DNA of 64,000 nucleotides from Vicia villosa (taxonomy: Eukaryota > Streptophyta > Magnoliopsida > Fabales > Fabaceae), in contig NC_081185.1 of the NCBI RefSeq assembly GCF_029867415.1, forward strand, positions 39,316,766 through 39,380,765. The letters are read 5' to 3'. Made by a program: the position numbers and the translations under genes. Each line of letters begins with the position of its first letter. Position 1 is the stretch's first letter. Below are positions 23,644 through 34,415 of this stretch, piece by piece. The notes under the pieces are model-generated. The model saw nothing but the letters and a program-made list of their open reading frames with translations, was not told the origin of the DNA and ran no database searches.

Positions 23644-24086
23644 TGTAGGATCAAGCGCTTACCATTGCGCTAAAAGCAATTGCTGTTAGTGAGGGCGCAA
23701 CTTTATTTCCTTATAGTATGAGCCCTCAGGGGCTGCACCTAAAGCGAGGTTTGTAAGCTCTCTCTAGGCGCCATGGGTTGGGATGTTAAGCCCATTCGAA
23801 TCCCTAAGGGTGACGCTGGATTTATTTTTCCAACAATCTCCCCCCCAGTGTCAGCCGGGGGGATTCGAACCCATGACCATGCTCTGATACCACTTGTAGG
23901 ATCAAGCGCTTACCACTGCGCTAAAAGCAATTGCTGTTAGTGAGGGCGCAACTTTATTTCCTTATAGTATGAGCCCTCAGGGGCTGCACCTAAAGCGAGG
24001 TTTGTAAGCTCTCTCTAGGCGCCATGGGTTGGGATGTTAAGCCCATTCGAATCCCTAAGGGTGACGCTGGATTTATTTTTCCAACA
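23644..24086 (-). mobile_element. TRIM element, 443 bp, intact, in Ogre gag
   Basis: Two 192-bp LTRs (23644-23835 and 23895-24086), almost identical (a T/C difference near 23667/23918 is visible), flank only 59 bp. Target duplication GAGTG is at 23639-23643 and 24087-24091. On the minus strand each LTR starts TGTTGGAAAAATAAATCC and ends CTTGATCCTACA; the interior is a tRNA-iMet-type PBS (TGGTATCAGAGC), a GGTTCGAATCC box and a G-rich PPT (ACTGGGGGGGAGAT). This fits the TRIM class (terminal-repeat retrotransposon in miniature), which codes for nothing and needs enzymes from elsewhere. I see no 5S rRNA segment, so it is not Cassandra. Confidence 0.93.
23861..23923 (-). promoter_or_regulatory. 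tRNA-like module across the TRIM LTR/PBS junction
   Basis: Minus strand: A-box TAGCGCAGTGG (23923-23913, full consensus match) in the 5' LTR end and B-box GGTTCGAATCC (23871-23861, full match) in the interior, 41 bp apart. Around the A-box, GCGC-AGTGGTAA-GCGC folds as a perfect D-arm with a typical D-loop. CTTG/CAAG can pair around the LTR end, in the anticodon-arm position. The PBS lies between the two boxes. Confidence 0.65.
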
Positions 24087-25111
24087 GAGTGGTATGCACA
24101 TCTCGCATTGGGATCATAGCCGCGAGCGGAAGTACTAGGATTCTTAGGGGGATCCTTTAAAGTAATCAACTCTGACTTTTGCAAGTATTGTAATGCCTGA
24201 GCCAGTGACATATTAATCTTTGTGAACTGGCGTTTAGGTGCCTCTAACTTGCGTCCTTGTTGTGGAACCGGTGTAGAGATCAGAATTGTCCCTACAGATT
24301 GGTTGTGTTCATTACGACTTTTCCGATTGTACACAGTATCAGCCATATGAGATTCCTCAGGTAAGTTGAAGTCAATGATCTGGTCGTCGATTAAATCTTG
24401 GATCTTATTCTTCAATATCCATCAATCGTTAGTGTCATGTCCAATGTTGTCGGAGTGATAAGCACATCTTGCATTAGGGTTATACTGATGAGATAAAGTG
24501 TTAGGATTCTGAGGAGGATCCCTCAAATTAATTAGCCCTTTCTGCAACATCTGTTGTAATGCTTCAGCCAAAGTCATGTTGATCTTTGTGAATTGTCTTT
24601 TAGGCGCGTTATGTTTACGTTGTGGTTGCGATGCTGGTGTGGAGATCAGAACTCCCCCAACCTATTGGTTGCGCACAGCATTAGCCATGTAAGGCCCCTT
24701 AATTGAATTGAAGTCAATGATCTTGTCGTCAATTAAGTCTTGGATCTTATGCTTCAATGGTCCACAATCCTCTGTGTCGTGACTAGGACTATTTGAATGA
24801 TAAGCACATCTCGCATGGTGCTTATACCCAGGAGCAGGATTGGTAGGAAATGAATATGGAGGAAATAGAGTTATCAAGTTCTGATCGAGCAGTTGTTGTA
24901 GAACTTGAGACAATGGCATGTGCAACGGAGCGAATGACCGCTTGGGTTTGGATTTCCATTTATCTTGCCCATCTTGATGCTTATGTTGATTCTTCTCCTT
25001 CTCGATCAGAAGTGCCTTCAATTATTCTTGCCCCTTGGCCAAGTGAAAGATTATTTTCTGGAACTGGTTGTTCTGAGCCTGAAGATTTCTAACTGATTGC
25101 TCGAGATCCAT

Positions 25112-26278
25112 GATGCTGAAATAAACAGCGGAAAGATGAGAGACCTGTTTATAGAAACCTGTGGTGCGATGTTATGAATGCAGATGCAATATTTTCAAGG
25201 ATCTTTAGGAATTTAGTTAGCAACATTTAGACATTTAATCGATCACAGCTTCGTCTGAAGAGCCTTGGCTTTCGTTTTTAAGCGTCCTTCTTTAAGAATC
25301 AAGCTCGCCATATCGAGTGGGTCATCGCCTCTGATTCGGGATACTTCTGAATTTGAAGATACATGGCTAGAGGAAAGTAAGTCCTCTTGCCCCTTGATAG
25401 GTACTGAGTCTCTGAATTGGAAGGTGTGTGGCCAAAGGAAAATAAATCCTCTTGCCCCTAGATTAGGAAATCAGTCCTTGATGGGAGTCCCTGAAATTGT
25501 GCGTGCTAACTTCCTAAGATCCTTGAAAGGGTTAGTTAAATCATGTTATGCTTATGATGTCATGATGTCATGATGTCATGATGTTATGCAATGCATCAGG
25601 CAAAGCGTAAGATGGTAAAGACGAGTGAGTCCCACAAGAAAAACCTGCAAGAAAACCAAAGGGTTAGTGGAAAACACAGACAAGTCACGCAAGTGTCCTT
25701 AGGTTTAAAGGCTTGCGTGAAGTTCGTAGGTAAGTACCCTCCCCACTGAAGTTAAGTTGGTTCGACCTGTCCTAGAATAGTAACCGGGTTCTATGGTGCT
25801 CATATCCCTGATCTTTCTCGCGGGCATTGTCTCAACATAGCACTCGATCGGCCAGCCAAAAGCATCCCTAGAGTCCAATCTCAATGAGTGTAGCATCGAG
25901 TATCAACCGGCTTCAGCCAGGAATCCAAAGCCAGCTATCTCGCTACTTCCTATAGGCCAAAGTCAAGTTCAACTAAGGTTCTAAGGGCGAATTAGTGCTT
26001 GTGACACCACGCGGTAGCCAAATGTCTCCTCGATCATATTCAAGGGCCATCATGACAAACCAAAGGGTCGCACAAACGATGGCCACCAGTTCAACCATAA
26101 CGATACATGTCGTACAACCTCCCTGGTCTCATGCCACATACCTAAGGTACACTAGATCCGGGTGTAGGATCTTTCACACAGTAGAATACCCAAAACAGCC
26201 TTTAAAGATAAAGCAAACAAGTCAAACAAATTTAAAGTGATCCTAGCTCTAAGGTAACCCCTCTTTTATTCGAAAGCG
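25112..26278 (-). other. Ogre leader between PBS and gag
   Basis: About 1.2 kb without a convincing gene. Ogre elements are known to carry an extra ORF1 before gag; no such ORF is left here. The segment contains short direct repeats, such as GATGTCATGATGTCATGATG near 25556-25580. Confidence 0.5.
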
Positions 26279-26296
26279 TCCCTAGCAGAGTCGCCA
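26279..26296 (-). other. Primer-binding site of the Ogre-like element
   Basis: Minus strand TGGCGACTCTGCTAGGGA, four bases from the 5' LTR. This is the PBS type used by Ogre/Tat elements, usually attributed to tRNA-Arg. Confidence 0.85.
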
Positions 26297-26300
26297 GTTC

Positions 26301-29300
26301 TGCCATATGGTGAACTGACTTTTTTAATCGAAATGTCGCAGATAGCAAGAGTCGCCACCGACTTTTATTTTATCCAATTTTAGGAAAGGCTAAAAGAACA
26401 GGAAAAGACCTTTTAAAAAGATTTTGAGTTCGGGGGGTAAGTTGTACAAAGGGAAGGTGTAAGAAACCCTTTGCATCCATGGTTATCCATGGGCTCTTAA
26501 TTGCTTAGCTCACTTGTTTGTTTTCAAAATGTTTGAAAAGTAGGGTGTGAATAGAAATTTTGTATAAGAACTTTAGCTTGTAAATAAGCGTAGTCTTTTT
26601 GAAAAGTATTTGAAAATTAGTGGGAAAAAGAGTTTGAATTTTGAATTTGAATTGAGCAAGCAATTAAAAGCTACTTACCCTAAGTTTGAAAAATTGTTCT
26701 TTTAGCTTTTCGGGCAAAAGGGTCTATCCATACCATAAGAGGGCAGGAAGTCTTTCAATTGGATGTTTAAGGGTCATCGAGAATAATCGTTCGCCACAAG
26801 ACTGTCCCATGCCATAAAGAAGGCAGGTAGTCTAAGGGAAGGATATAATAGTCATTTTTTATCTTTAGGCATCATGCGAGGATACCTTAGCAATAGGGAC
26901 AATCACTTTTCATAAGGCAACCTTGGGGGAGTTTCAATAACTTTGAAGGCAACATTGCTTTAGGTATCCTCGGAATCGAGGGACTTTGACTATTTAGTAT
27001 ATTTAGAGGCAACAAGGCAACAATATAAGGCGACAGGCAACAAAGGCAACAAGAAGGGTTACCCTAAAGGTGTGTGGGTGTAACAATCACGTGGTTCAGC
27101 TCGAATATTTAATCTTGTATTGTTAGTGATCTAACGTTTGCACTCCCTAATTTACTAACCACGCAGTTAAAATCATACGGAAATTAAAGGCGGAAAGATA
27201 AATGTCCTACGCTATTACAATAAACACCTGCGGGGATGGGGGAAATTAAAAGACAGAAATAAGATAAATCAATAATTAGTTTTATCCTCTTGATCTTGAG
27301 CCTTGAACTTCCTCGAACCCTTGATTGATTCTGATCATCTGAGAATTAATAAAAAATAATGGGGGAAGTGAGTGTAGGAGAGATTCATTTGATTATTTGA
27401 AATAAACCCTATTTTGGGCAAAGGCAGAATAAAAATTAAAATAAGATTTAAACCAAAAAGAATTAGAAACTTAGCTTTTTTTGATTGGCATGGCGCGTGG
27501 TCGGAGGATTTTTTATTAACCCTGAAAAGTCGAACACAAAGAAGAGAAGTGGTTAGTGCATTGCAGCTCTACAATAAGGGTTAGCAAGACGATAAGGATT
27601 AGAGGTTTTTTATGGTGATAAATTCTAAATCTTGAGGGTTAATGAACAAACCTAAAAATATAATTAATGGTTAAAATTAACAAACAGATTTAACATTATA
27701 AACCTAAAGCCTAAATTATTTAACCTAAATTATATTAAATTAACAATTATTATCTAAACCTACCCCTAATGAAAAAAAAATAATTATAATCCTACTATTA
27801 ATCTTATGGTTTATTAGTTAATGGTTAATTAAAATTAAATAATTAGTTAATAAAGAGTTAATTAAATTAAAGTAAATAAAAAAAAAGAAGGAGAAACATA
27901 GCTGGGTATTGGATCTGGTGCGGGGAGTTCTTTATGGTGCACCATGGGCGTGCTTCCTGATCCTCGGATCTGGTTTCTTTGTGATTTTATTGGCTGAGAT
28001 TGAGAGTGCATCGCAGGCCTTCGGGGATCGTATGTACTGAATCTGCAAGGGAGAATCAAAGGAAAATAAACAAAACAACTTGTGCGAGGCAGGAATCGAA
28101 CCCACCTCCTCGCACTTATGAAACCTTTTGAGCGCTCCTCCACTAGGCCATAGTTGATCCGCTGTTAATGACATCAATACTGATTATAATATAATAAACA
28201 AAATTGTCAATTAAATTAAAAAAAAAACGCGCCCAGCAAGAGGACCATCTTCCTCACGCGTTTCTTTTTCTGCAGACATGGTAGAGACTTCTACCTACAG
28301 TTTTCCACCATAGCTATATGTGCCTGCCCAAAAAGCCTGCAATTTTTCATCGATAAACACAAAAAACCGATCCAGATTGAATCTAAATCATCTCACGAAC
28401 TCCTTTGATCCACTAATTTGACATGAATTCGTCCCTAATAAAAATCCCTCTCTGTGAGGAACGTGAACCCTAATCATGCCACAAAGCCATGTATGCGTCA
28501 AAGATTAAATCAAGCAATCCAGAAACATTACACAGGTTCTCACGGTTACGAATCTATATTCAAAACATGTTTATGAGCAAGGAATGAATGGAATCGATTT
28601 TGACAAAAAGTGATGTACAAACCGTGAATCCAGAAGTTGTTCCTTCGTGCTTGGATTGAGGGGGATGACTCGATCACCTCCAGAAAGCTTCGTGGAATCG
28701 ACTATAGGGGTTTGTTTGGTCTGAAACGCTCTCAAACTTCTTCTGAGCCCTTCTCTTGATTCATGGTTTTCGACAGTTTGCCGTCTCCTTCTTTGCCTTC
28801 AGGTCTGGAATTTATAATGGCACAATTTAGGTCAGGAAAATTTGAGTGAATCCTTGTGATTGGATCATTTGGAGATTTGATTTGGAAGAGATTTCTATTT
28901 TCCATTTTGAACCCAAATATGTATCAATCACGCTTTGATTTTCAAGTCTGACTTTTTTGATTGATTATTGATTAGGAAAACAAATCCACGTGTATCACCT
29001 CCACATTTGATATTTTACTTGATTTGTTTTGACTTATTTTAAATAAAATCAAAATAAATAGAACCAAGATCAAAATTATGCACAAATGGGCTTGGAGGTC
29101 TCTTGCTATTCAAATTCATGTTTACACCCCATCAATTAGGTCCATCTTTTATGTTTTTCATTATTCGTTTACTTTATTTATGAATTTAAATAAATAAATT
29201 CCAAATAAAAATAAAATAATAATGATAAAAAATAGAGGAATGGGTCATGAACATGCTTGAGATGGAAATCTTTTGAATTAGAGCCTGAATTTTGTCATGG

Positions 29301-29486
29301 AGATAGTCTGAAATATCATAAACCATATGAGGTGCCTTGGAGATCTTGATTCATTCACTTTCTTCAAAGAAATCAACAACCTTAGTTATTTGAACCATTG
29401 TTTAGGAGGAGTGTCCTTGAGCATTGTGCCTTGACTTTGAAATTTGAATTAAGAGAAATAGGATGGGCAAATTTTGGGGTATGACA
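26301..29486 (-). repeat. 5' LTR of the Ogre-like element
   Basis: On the plus strand it starts TGCCATATGGTGAACTGAC, differing from the left copy at the first 10 bases, and ends GGGGTATGACA. It carries the same tRNA-like module (28092-28150). Confidence 0.92.
28092..28150 (-). promoter_or_regulatory. tRNA-like module in the Ogre 5' LTR
   Basis: A-box TGGCCTAGTGG (28150-28140) and B-box GGTTCGATTCC (28102-28092), both unchanged relative to the other LTR although bases between and beside them differ (for example CTTCCCCGC versus CTCCTCGC). Confidence 0.65.
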
Positions 29487-29491
29487 GATAG

Positions 29492-29822
29492 TTTGGCATG
29501 GCTTTGAACCACGTCTTGGTGGCTCCTTTGAGAGTCTAAAAGAGCAATTTACACTTCGTTGTGCCCCGAGTGTGGAGATAATCCAACACGGGTCCATATA
29601 TATTCTATGTGTTCGCCTAAACATCTAATTTCTTCATAATTGTCTAACTTCATAGGTTTTTCGAGGGACTTAGGGATTCAACTGTCAAAGATACGCCTAG
29701 AGAGGAGGTCGCTCTTTTGGTCAGGAGTTTTCCTCTTTTTATTGTCTTTGGCTTCCTTTTGTGAAAGGCGCAATAGCAGTTGTTAAGGATGTAATGGTCC
29801 CAAGAGAGTATGTTAACAACTG
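29492..29822 (-). pseudogene. Decayed gypsy gag, N-terminal part
   Basis: Minus strand shows KLDNYEE followed by EHIE.I..RV, then LKGATKTWFKAMPNY, the central Retrotrans_gag pattern, with frameshifts and a stop between. It continues across the Ogre insertion into SWKELYDCF at 16849. The right end is cut by the copia LTR at 29823. Confidence 0.72.
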
Positions 29823-31111
29823 TGAAGGTGTGAAAAACACTAGAATGGGGGTTTAAATAGGGTTTTTTAAACACAAAGCTTTTTATAAAAACATTCCCCT
29901 TTCTTGAAACTACAAGTTCTTTACTATGGATAGTAACAAAAAGATGCAAGAAGGAAAGAACTCGGTATTTTTATATTGGTTCACTTGAGAACTCTCAAGC
30001 TAATCCAGTCCACCCTATCGAGGTGATTTTGCCTCTCTCAAGCGATGACTTAATCCATTATAACCGAAGCGATTACAATCGCACGGGCCAACAGTCGGTG
30101 ACTAACGTTTGCATAGACAACCCTTGTGACTAACGGCCTGCACGTATAACTTCAGTGACTAACAATCCACACAGATAACTTCTGTGACTAACACGTGCAC
30201 AGGCACCCCTTGTGACTAACAACCTCCAAGACTCTCTAGTCCTAGACTTCTTGAGACAACTTACCTTCACTCGGTCTCTCAAGGAACGATCAAATAACCT
30301 TTGATCACAAGTTTGTTTACAATATAAGTGCTTCTACACAAGCAGGATGTAAACTCTCCTTTTCAAATCTAAGACTAAAATAAAAATGAACCTATTAACA
30401 ATCTATACAGAGTGAGTGTTTTTGTTGAAGTTCCTTAGCTTCTTTGAGTCTTCAAGCTCTTTTATAGCCAATAGAGAAATATAACCGTTGGAGGGAAAAT
30501 TATGAATCTTGCAGAATGTTGGCGGCTTACTTGTAGTGGGAGACAAGATAGTATGCAACGTCCGTCCTTTTCTTGGAGTGGAGCGAAACATTTTTGTACC
30601 TTGTACTTATGTACTACAGTGTAACTTTAACTTTTTCTTCTTGAACTTCAGAGGCTCTCAGCATGAGTTGGAAGAAAAAGAATGAACATTGAATTCTTCA
30701 GAGCTTCAAGTCTTCAGAGTCTTCAGAACCGTGTCTTCAGAGTCTTCAGCACTTGGTCTTCAAAATCTTTTTGTTTTCAGAAACTTGAGTCTTTAGAGCT
30801 TCAAGTCTTTAGAACCACATCTTCAGCGTCTTTCAGCACTTGGTCTTCAAAACAGGTTTCTTCACAACTTCTATCAGAGTGATGACTTCAGATGCTTCTG
30901 AAGTTCTTGCTATTGTTCATCAGAACTTTGTACCGCAGAAACATAAACTGTTGGCTTCTGATGTTTTGGCCACACCTTCTCATCAGAATCAAACCTGTTT
31001 GTTAAGTACTCAACAATAACAAATGTTAGCATAACCATAACAAAATTGTTCATACTTATTGTTATCATCAAAACTCAGAGACATATTGCAGAACCAAATC
31101 TTGTTCTAACA
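29823..31111 (-). repeat. 3' LTR of Sirevirus copia element A
   Basis: 1289 bp. On the plus strand it starts TGAAGGTGTGAAAAACAC and ends TTGTTCTAACA, the same termini as the LTRs at 35148 and 51906. It contains a 28-29-bp periodic repeat at 30098-30220. No second LTR of this element is in the window, and no target duplication can be paired. Confidence 0.85.
30098..30220. repeat. Five GTGACTAAC motifs at 28-29-bp period
   Basis: Copies start at 30098, 30126, 30155, 30184 and 30212. Spacers share a weak (G/A)C.CA..(G/T)A.AAC pattern, so this is a decayed minisatellite inside the LTR. Confidence 0.85.
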
Positions 31112-31127
31112 ATATCCCTCTTTTTGA
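31112..31127 (-). other. Polypurine tract of copia A
   Basis: Minus strand AAAAAGAGGGATAT directly before the LTR start TGTTAGAACAAG; the preceding ATCATCAAAA is shared with elements B and C. Confidence 0.75.
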
Positions 31128-32022
31128 TGATGACAAAACTATGTATTTTGATGGCACAATTTTGCACATAATCATACAAATATCAGAATTGGAAAGATAA
31201 GGAATACTTATCCTTTGCAGAGATACCCCCCTGAGTCAAAGACTTGGTAAAGATCAGATATCCTGATTATGAACCTTTATGGGTAACTCCCCCTGGTTCC
31301 AATAGATTAGATACTATCTTTAGGTCTTGATTCATGAGAGCTCTAATTATCAGAGCCTGGCTGATATATTCATTTTAGAGCCTCATTTCCGTTCCGGAAA
31401 ATCCAGTGCCTAAATGAAATCTTTCAGAGCCTGATTATGTTGATTCTGATAGAGGTTTTCCAGAACCTCATCTTCAATCTCCAAGGCTTGGTTGCTTAGA
31501 TATAGTCTTGATAAGCTCAGAGCCTAGTTTGTAGATTCTCAGAGTCTTGTTGCATATCCTGATTCCAAAATCACATTCTCGGAGTTAGAGTGCCAACGAA
31601 CTCTTTAGAGTCTGATTGCCAATATCTGATTTTCAATTTTTGATATTCATGGCTTTCAAAGTCTGTCGCCAATCAGCCAATCAGAGTTGCATAATTTACC
31701 TGAAAAATGAAAACATTTCTAACACAAAACAACAATTTTATATGTGGTTAGTAAATTTAAGCAGTTTTATTTCAGGAATTGATTATTAATCATCAAACTA
31801 TGACTTCAGATTTCTCCCCCTTTTTGTCATAGTCAAAAAGATATTATGTGTGAAAAACATAAGACCTAAGACATAAGAAGTGAGTAAAGATTAGAAGCAA
31901 AATATTTGATAGATTAAAACATTATGCTTATGCAAACAGCTGAAAGATAAACATGGCATACAAAGCAAAACACAGAAGATTCCTAGGATTCTGATAGCTA
32001 AAGGTAAAAGCAATCCTAGAAT
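31128..32022 (-). other. Copia A, 3' untranslated region
   Basis: Non-coding stretch between the end of the env-like ORF and the PPT. It is rich in TCAGAG(C/T)-type short repeats, as in the matching regions of B (42177-42967) and C (60798-61762). It contains a second PPT-like AAAAAGGGGGAGAAA (minus strand, near 31815). Confidence 0.75.
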
Positions 32023-34415
32023 CTATGGCTTGGGAGGTCCAGAGGAAGATGTTTTCAGAGATGCTAGGATTTCTTGAAGCATATTCTGAACATTCGAATT
32101 AACTTCCTTCTGTTCCTTGAAGTATTCCTTAAAAACTTCTTCCTCTCTCTTGTATCCCACTTGCTCTTCTCTGATCTCATTGACAGCTTGCTCCAAGTGG
32201 ATAATAACAGAATCAGTAGAAGAAACAACAACAGCTTTATCTTCATTGTCTTCAGCTTCCTTATCTTTGGCTTATGTTTCTTTCTCCTTAGCCTTCTTAG
32301 CATCCTCTTCAGCCTTGCGGAGTCTCTTCTCTTCAGCTTCTTGAAGCGCCTTAGCTTCAGCTTCCTCTTTCTTAGCAGCAAGTAGATTGAAGAGTTTGAT
32401 TCTCTCTTTTTCTGCTTCTTCTTTCTCTTTCACAATCTGAACACTCACAACTCTTGATGCATCTAAGAAACTCATAAACTTCTCAAACTCAGATTTCTTC
32501 TACTCCTGGAAATTTTTCCAATAAATATCTAGTGCCTGATGATTAGTGCTGGTGCTCACTTCTCCTTTGACCTTTGCAATCCTTTTCTTAACCTTCTTAT
32601 AAAACATATTAATGAACTCATCCAATGTTTTGGGAACTTTGGAAGAAGTTGGTTGATATGTGATTAGGGGTAATGTTGTTTTAGGTGTTTGATTATCAGA
32701 AGATTGATTTGACATAGCAAGAAGTTCAGAGACTGTATAGGGCTCAGATGATTGTGATTCAAAGGTGCAGAAAAGGATGGTGAAGTAGTAGTTAAAAAGG
32801 TATGTTCAGGAAGAATTGTTGCAAGGGGTTGATCATGAAGAACTTCAAATGAATTTTCATAAAAAGATGATGACGAGGGATCAAAGTGTATTTTCGAAGG
32901 TGAATCATTGTGGGTGAGGACTGGAGGGATGGTCAAAGATTTAGATTGGTTAAGAGATGTAGATTCAGATACAAGAGAAGTGGACAACACAGTGTAAGTT
33001 TGAATAGGTGATGATGGAATGGGAATAGTAAGGGTTGGAAATGATTATGTTTTTGGACTATTTGAGATGGGAACAGACATTCTCTTTAGAGATATATGAT
33101 CAAGATTTGTTTGATCAGAAGTTGTTAGTACCAAGGATGAGATTGATGATACTGGAACCGAATTGGTGAAGGATGACAATTCATTAACAGTTTTATCAAG
33201 AGATTCAGAGTTCAGAGGAACAGAGGAATTCCTTGCAGATGCAGTTTTAACCAAACCACTAGCTAAAAGTGAGTCCTTAGAAGCTTGTCCTTTGTCATGC
33301 TTCTTCTTAGTTCTGCGTTCAGGACCTGATGGGATTTGCTTCCTTTTTCCTTTGGAGGGTTTTGAAGGACTTGATGCAGCAACTAGAACTTCATGATTGA
33401 CATAAGGTATATAGACTCCTGCTTTCTCCATTAAATCCATATACACAGCAATATCTTTTAGGCTATCTTTCTTACAGAATGAAGTATAATTTGAAACATG
33501 TATCCTTCTTCGAGCCAAATTGGAAGGAGGTGACTGAGGATCAACTTGATAATGTGTGACCATTGTCATGTACTTCAGAGTCTTGATGTTAAAGAATTCC
33601 CCAACAGATGGAACAAGATCTTCAGCATGTTTTCCTTTTGTACTCAAGAATTCCACTAAGCCACTTTCTATAAAAATGTCAGACAGAAGACGTCCAAAAG
33701 ATATGTAATTCTTGGTCTTCATAGATTGAATGACACCTATTCTGGTAGACTTGATGGTATCCTTCAGATATTGAAACAAAATTGATGGAAGATTCATCTT
33801 GTGGTGAGACTGAAGGTAATAAAGCATATACTTATGATTGACATTGAAATAGTCAGCAGAGCTTGTTCTTGGATTCATGCAGTTAAGAATAATCTTATTC
33901 CAGATTTTGAGTTTATCATGAAGTTCTACGCTTTTATAATCCGTCTTTTGTGGATAGAAATTCTTGAATATTGTTATGTGGATAGTGCTCCTTACAAATT
34001 TTGACTTGTTGTCCTTTCCATAGACACGCTCTCCATCTAGAAATGTCATTCCCAGCATATCTGAGATGGATTTCTCAGAGATGACAATCTTGCTTCCCAA
34101 AACATGAGATGTAATGTAGAGATCCTCACATTCTACAAGTTTCTAGAAATATCTTACTAGAGCTTCATAAACGGGTCCATGAAGCCTTTCAAATAAATTT
34201 TCCCAGCCTTGAGTGATCAACTCAGCCCTCAAATCAAAATCATTATCAATGAGATTTTGAAAGTCTACTAGAGATTCACACAAAACCTTAAATTCTTTAG
34301 GATCTAAAATAAAAAGATCCTGAGGTTATTTCTCTGTAACATAGCTTTATTCAGTAGATGGTGCAGATGAGGAACAGGCATGAGGAGTTATAGACATAGG
34401 GGAGATAGTTGACAT
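32023..34415 (-). pseudogene. Env-like 3' ORF of Sirevirus A, damaged
   Basis: Minus strand, probable start Met 34415 (MSTISPMSITPHACSS), stop at 32025. The conserved core at 34100-33045 (351 codons) corresponds to that of elements B and C: MNLPSILFQYLKDTI, SFGRLLSDIFIESGLVEFL and NIKTLKYM parallel their counterparts. It is followed by a Lys/Arg-rich, NLS-like tract (KGKRKQ, RRTKKKHDK), a Ser/Pro-rich linker and a charged Glu/Lys/Ala coiled coil (32475-32272). In-frame stops occur at 34349-34347, again before 34100, and at 33047-33045; there is one frameshift near 32720-32760. Function of this ORF family is unknown; the label env-like is historical. Confidence 0.75.

Larger units (their letters stand above)
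23491..25111 (-). pseudogene. Ogre gag with three tandem nucleocapsid-like modules, interrupted
   Basis: Start Met at 25111 (MDLEQSVRNLQAQNNQF, a heptad-like N-terminus); stop at 23493-23491. Ignoring the TRIM it is one frame of about 390 codons with in-frame stops at 25024-25022 (TAA), 24664-24662 (TAG) and 24424-24422 (TGA, where Cys or Trp is expected). It holds three copies of a roughly 100-residue module: a PKRQFTKINM(S/T)LAQALQ helix-like segment, a DPP.NP.. linker, NARCAYHS..GHDT.(D/S)C and LKNKIQDLIDD. The C-x2-H-x5/6-H-x4/5-C pattern is the Ogre nucleocapsid-like signature. The third module is split after ARCAYH by the TRIM. No protease or pol follows, so the gene ends early compared with normal Ogre gag-pro. 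Confidence 0.82.
16855..29486 (-). mobile_element. Ogre-like Ty3/gypsy element, 12.6 kb, pol deleted
   Basis: LTRs at 16855-20089 (3' LTR) and 26301-29486 (5' LTR) flank a 6.2-kb interior. Target duplication GATAG is at 16850-16854 and 29487-29491; removing the element rejoins an older gag frame, which confirms the boundaries. PBS 26279-26296 and PPT 20090-20102 give minus orientation. The interior holds a leader, a damaged gag, a long 3' region with tandem arrays, and no protease, RT, RNase H or integrase. Full Ogre elements are known to be around 20 kb or more, so this is a deletion derivative. The LTRs have exchanged indels: about 120 bp (near 19600-19735) is missing from the right copy, and about 130 bp (near 27775-27895) is missing from the left. 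Confidence 0.9.

Noticed and set aside
23644..24086. Cassandra-type TRIM with 5S rRNA insert.
   Set aside because: The LTR has no 5S-like segment; the Pol III boxes are of tRNA type.
30098..30220. Regular repeat-spacer pattern resembling a CRISPR array.
   Set aside because: The repeat is only nine bases, spacers are themselves related, and the sequence lies inside a copia LTR of a plant genome.
33163..33396. Plus-strand ORFs across the env-like, gag and integrase regions (for example 33163-33396, 43346-43711, 53835-54068).
   Set aside because: They are antisense shadows of the retrotransposon genes, whose motifs are on the other strand.
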